This document shows positions 31,647 through 34,579 of a stretch of DNA of 34,579 nt, piece by piece. The notes beneath the pieces were generated by a model. The model did not search any database, had not been told where the DNA came from, and saw only the letters and a program-made list of their open reading frames with translations. The DNA comes from Halanaerobium sp964649895 (GTDB lineage: Bacteria; Bacillota; Halanaerobiia; Halanaerobiales; Halanaerobiaceae), in the NCBI GenBank assembly GCA_964649895.1, contig CAZYRX010000018.1, forward strand, positions 1-34,579, given 5' to 3'. The translations under genes were made by a program, and so were the position numbers. Each line of letters starts with the position of its first letter. The stretch's first letter is position 1.

Positions 31647-32657
31647 ATGATAAAATTAGGAATTATTGGTGCAGGAAGAATAGGGAAAGTACATGGAGAA
31701 AGTATCACAAATTTTGTTTCTAATGCCGAGGTGAAATCTATAGCTGATCCATATATGGATAAAGAAACAGAAACATGGGCTGAGTCAATGGGAATTACTG
31801 GAGTATATAAAGATTACAAGAAGATAATTGATGATATTGAAATAGATGCAGTTCTGGTTTGTTCCTCAACAGATACTCATGCTCAGATTTCAATTGAAGC
31901 AGCAGAAGCAGGAAAAGATATTTTCTGTGAAAAACCTGTTGACTTAGACCCTGCTAGAATACAGGAAGTAATTGATACTGTTGAAGAAAACGGTGTTAAA
32001 TTCCAGGTAGGATTTAACAGAAGATTTGACCACAATTTCAAAGCAGTAAAAGATGCGGTAGAGGCAGGAAAAGTAGGAGATCCGCACATAATTAACATAA
32101 CATCGAGAGATCCAGAAGCACCCCCAATTGAATATGTAAAGGTTTCAGGTGGAATCTTTTTGGATATGACAATTCATGACTTTGATATGGTGAGATTTTT
32201 ATCAGGAAGTGAAGTTGAAGAAGTATATGCAGCAGGTGGAGTACTTGTTGATCCTGAAATTGGAGAAGCAGGAGATATAGATACAGCAGTAATCACATTA
32301 AAACTTAAAAGTGGAGCTATTGCAGTAATAGATAACAGCAGAGAAGCAGTATATGGTTATGACCAGAGAGCAGAAGTATTTGGTTCAAAAGGTTCTGTAA
32401 GAGTGGAAAATGATAGAGAATCCACAGCAAAATTAAGTACAGCTGATCGTGTTGAAGAAGAAACTCCATTATACTTCTTTTTAGAAAGATATATGGATTC
32501 ATATGCAGAAGAAATTAAGAGCTTTGTAAATGCTTTGGAAAATGATGAAGAAGTACCTGTCGGTGGAGAAGCTGGATTAAAACCTGTATTGATTGGACTT
32601 GCAGCAAAAAAATCAATAGAAGAAGGTAGAGCAGTAAAGATTTCTGAAGTTGAATAA
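31647..32657 (+). CDS. iolG: myo-Inositol 2-dehydrogenase
   Basis: A 336-residue NAD-dependent enzyme oxidising myo-inositol (and, in known homologues, D-chiro-inositol) to the inosose. Rossmann motif GIIGAGRIG (5-13); CEKPVDLD with catalytic Lys96; GFNRRFDHNF; ITSRDPEAPPIEYVKVSGG; LDMTIHDFDM with D173 and H177; DIDTAVITLKLKSGAIAVID and VYGYDQRAEVFGSKGSV. This block pattern is that of rhizobial-type IolG. ATG 31647 follows AAGGGGG. It follows iolE by 111 bases and is ended by the terminator at 32706. Confidence 0.94.
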   Translation: MIKLGIIGAGRIGKVHGESITNFVSNAEVKSIADPYMDKETETWAESMGITGVYKDYKKIIDDIEIDAVLVCSSTDTHAQISIEAAEAGKDIFCEKPVDLDPARIQEVIDTVEENGVKFQVGFNRRFDHNFKAVKDAVEAGKVGDPHIINITSRDPEAPPIEYVKVSGGIFLDMTIHDFDMVRFLSGSEVEEVYAAGGVLVDPEIGEAGDIDTAVITLKLKSGAIAVIDNSREAVYGYDQRAEVFGSKGSVRVENDRESTAKLSTADRVEEETPLYFFLERYMDSYAEEIKSFVNALENDEEVPVGGEAGLKPVLIGLAAKKSIEEGRAVKISEVE

Positions 32658-32705
32658 TTGCTTTGATTTAAATATTAAGTTGTTTTAGTTTTAAACTTTA
32701 ATTTA

Positions 32706-32770
32706 TTCATAACAGGACTGGTTAAGAATTTAAAAATAATTTTCTAATCCAGTCCGGTTATGAATTTTAT
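32706..32770 (+). terminator. Terminator after iolG
   Basis: TTCATAAC-A-GGACTGG (32706-32721) pairs with CCAGTCC-G-GTTATGAA (32749-32764) apart from one A/G mismatch. The interior arms can pair further, and TTTTAT follows. Confidence 0.85.
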
Positions 32771-32830
32771 GTTTATAGTGTGTATAGAAAAAGAGTATGT
32801 TTTAAAATTAACTACTAAGGAGGTAAATTT

Positions 32831-33787
32831 TTGCAGTATAGAAAATTGGGTAATACAGATTTAGATATATCTTCTATTGGTTTAGGCACCTGGGCATATG
32901 GAAATGATTTTTTTGGTGAAGTAGAAGACAAAAAATCAATAAAAACCATTAGAAAAGCTGTGGATTTAGGAATTAATTTCATTGACACTGCACCAGCTTA
33001 TGGAGATGGACACTCCGAAAAAGTAGTTGGTAAAGCTATTAAGGATATTAGAGATAAAGTAGTATTAGCGACAAAGTGTGGTACATATAGAGAAGGACCA
33101 AAATACATACATGATTTAAGTCCAGAAAGAATCAGAAAAGATATAGAAGATTCACTTAGGAGATTAAAGGTAGATTATATCGATCTTTATCAAATTCACT
33201 GGCCTGTTGAAGATACTCCTTTAAAAACAACAGTTGAAGAATTATTGAAAATAAAAGAAGAAGGTAAATTTAAATATCTTGGAGTATGCAATTTTGACTC
33301 TGAACTTTTAAAAGAAATAGCAAAGATGACTGAAATAGTAAGTCTTCAACCTCAGTATTCATTATTACAGAGAGATATTGAAGAAGACAGTATAAAATAT
33401 GTTCTGGAGAATAATTTAAGTGTACTTTCATATGGTACTTTATATGGAGGTATTTTGACAGGCAAATATAAAGAATTACCTTCTCTAGATGATGAAAAAG
33501 ATAATCGAGATATATTCTATTCCTTATTTAGTGATCAAGAAAATTGGAGATATGTACAAAATTTATTGTCATTAATGGGAAATATAGCAGAAAAATATAA
33601 TAAAACACGAGCACAAATAGCAATTAATTGGGCAATAAATCGACCAGGAATTACAACTGCATTAGTTGGTGCTAAAGATGAAAAACAAATTCAACAAAAT
33701 GCAGCTGCAGTTGATTGGAATCTGAGCGAAATTGATATGACTGCATTGACAGAAAAATCTAATTTAGTTCTTAATCAAATAAAATAA
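32831..33787 (+). CDS. Aldo/keto reductase (IolS-like group)
   Basis: A 318-residue NADPH-dependent oxidoreductase of the AKR superfamily, monomeric TIM barrel. The catalytic tetrad is visible: D52 and Y57 (FIDTAPAYG), K82 (LATKCG) and H123 (YQIHWP). The cofactor segment LVGAKDEKQIQQNAAA lies near the C-terminus. B. subtilis has an AKR of this group, IolS, in its iol operon, which supports an inositol- or keto-polyol-related role, but the similarity is only at family level. The start is TTG 32831, eight bases after AGGAGG. It follows the iolG terminator and precedes the carboxyltransferase gene by 46 bases, apparently in one unit with it. Confidence 0.88.
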   Translation: MQYRKLGNTDLDISSIGLGTWAYGNDFFGEVEDKKSIKTIRKAVDLGINFIDTAPAYGDGHSEKVVGKAIKDIRDKVVLATKCGTYREGPKYIHDLSPERIRKDIEDSLRRLKVDYIDLYQIHWPVEDTPLKTTVEELLKIKEEGKFKYLGVCNFDSELLKEIAKMTEIVSLQPQYSLLQRDIEEDSIKYVLENNLSVLSYGTLYGGILTGKYKELPSLDDEKDNRDIFYSLFSDQENWRYVQNLLSLMGNIAEKYNKTRAQIAINWAINRPGITTALVGAKDEKQIQQNAAAVDWNLSEIDMTALTEKSNLVLNQIK

Positions 33788-33833
33788 AAAATTCATAATT
33801 AAGTTTTAGCAAGTACAGTAAGGAGGAAAAATA

Positions 33834-34579
33834 ATGTCAGTAGATGATAGAGAACAGGAACTCGTTAACAAAAAAGAGAAGATACGTCTTGGTGGAGGAA
33901 AAAAAAGAATAGAAAAACAGCACGGTAAAAACAAAAAGACCGCACGGGAGAGAGTGGAATATTTATTAGATGATGGCTCATTTAATGAATTAAATATGTT
34001 TGTAGAAAACCGCAGTACTTCTTTAGGAATGGATGAAAAAGAAGTTCCAGGAGAAGGAGTTGTGGTAGGTTATGGTACAATAGACCAGCGTCTGGTTTAT
34101 GTTTATGCTCAGGATTTTACAGTCATGGGGGGATCGGTAGGAGAAGCTCATTCTGAAAAGATTCAGGCAGTTATGGATCTAGCGATGAAAAATGGTGCTC
34201 CGATTATTGGTTTAAATGACTCAGGTGGAGCAAGAATAAATGAAGGTATAGATGCTCTTAATGGTTATGGAGAAATTTTCTACAGAAACACAAAAGCCTC
34301 TGGGGTAATACCACAGATCTCAGCCATATTAGGACCATGTGCAGGTGGAGCAGTATATTCTCCAGCAATTACTGACTTTATCTTTATGGTAGATCATACA
34401 AGCAAGATGTTTATTACAGGTCCAAGTGTAGTCAAGTCAGTTACGGGAGAAGATGTTAGTGCTGAAAAGCTTGGAGGAGCAGCAGCTCACAGCAGAAAAA
34501 GTGGAGTTGCACATTTTATGGAAGACAATGAAGAAGAAGCTTTAGATAAGATAAGGCATCTTTTATCATACATACCGGA
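33834..34579 (+). CDS. Acyl-CoA carboxylase/decarboxylase carboxyltransferase subunit (partial, 3' end beyond window)
   Basis: An open frame from ATG 33834 (AGGAGGAAA upstream) to the window end, 248 codons, with no stop. It has the carboxyltransferase layout of propionyl-CoA carboxylase beta and methylmalonyl-CoA decarboxylase alpha: KKTARERVEYLLDDGSFNEL, VVVGYGTIDQRLVYVYAQDF, GGSVGEAHSEKI, GLNDSGGARINEG and AILGPCAGGAVYSPA. The full protein should be about 510 residues. In an anaerobe it most likely belongs to a sodium-pumping methylmalonyl-CoA decarboxylase, making propionate and conserving energy; which of the two enzymes it is cannot be told without the genes that follow. Its closeness to the iol genes could mean that inositol carbon ends partly as propionate. 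Confidence 0.9.
   Translation, partial: MSVDDREQELVNKKEKIRLGGGKKRIEKQHGKNKKTARERVEYLLDDGSFNELNMFVENRSTSLGMDEKEVPGEGVVVGYGTIDQRLVYVYAQDFTVMGGSVGEAHSEKIQAVMDLAMKNGAPIIGLNDSGGARINEGIDALNGYGEIFYRNTKASGVIPQISAILGPCAGGAVYSPAITDFIFMVDHTSKMFITGPSVVKSVTGEDVSAEKLGGAAAHSRKSGVAHFMEDNEEEALDKIRHLLSYIP

Overview
The window is strongly AT-rich, all of its genes lie on the + strand, the Shine-Dalgarno sequences are strong (AGGAGG/GGGG type), TTG starts are common and the proteins are acidic. Together with the gene content (solute-binding-protein importers, corrinoid proteins, an acyl-CoA decarboxylase/carboxylase) this fits an anaerobic low-GC Firmicute. My best guess is a halophilic fermenter of the Halanaerobiales type; that placement is inference, because no rRNA or other marker gene is present.

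Layout. (1) 1-2450: tail of an unknown gene, a Gfo/Idh/MocA dehydrogenase and a cyclase-family hydrolase, each with its own terminator. (2) 2365-8798: a GntR/UTRA regulator followed by a carbohydrate operon (solute-binding protein, MalF/MalG-type permeases, PfkB kinase, family-4 glycosidase). The importer ATPase is not encoded here. (3) 8827-21105: a 97-bp inverted-repeat element, a promoter-leader-terminator unit in front of a hydroxypyruvate-isomerase-like TIM barrel, an orphan ribose/inositol-type binding protein, a URO-D-family methyltransferase, a degenerate half ABC ATPase paired with a PocR/AraC regulator, and then a corrinoid methyl-transfer set: corrinoid protein, RACo-type reductive activator, MetH-activation-domain-like protein, URO-D/thioredoxin fusion and CobW-type GTPase. 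(4) 21164-21717: a stand-alone fructose-type PTS IIB. (5) 21744-33787: a long leader with three evenly spaced direct repeats, a complete RbsB/RbsA/RbsC-type importer, then inositol catabolism (iolI, a second stand-alone URO-D protein, iolC, an inositol-dehydrogenase-like gene, iolE, iolG) and an aldo/keto reductase. (6) 33834-end: the start of an acyl-CoA carboxylase/decarboxylase carboxyltransferase gene cut by the window edge.

How the parts may work together. The inositol genes are recognisable by sequence. The striking point is that URO-D methyltransferases sit inside the inositol operon (between iolI and iolC) and beside a close paralogue of its binding protein, and that a corrinoid protein with its activators lies in between. 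My main proposal is a corrinoid-dependent O-demethylation system for methylated inositols (for example pinitol or ononitol). Import would be followed by transfer of the ether methyl group to the corrinoid protein, and the freed inositol would enter the iol pathway. IolI would be needed if the product is D-chiro-inositol. The window lacks iolD, iolB, iolJ, iolA and an obvious methyl-tetrahydrofolate transferase, so the pathway would have to be completed elsewhere.
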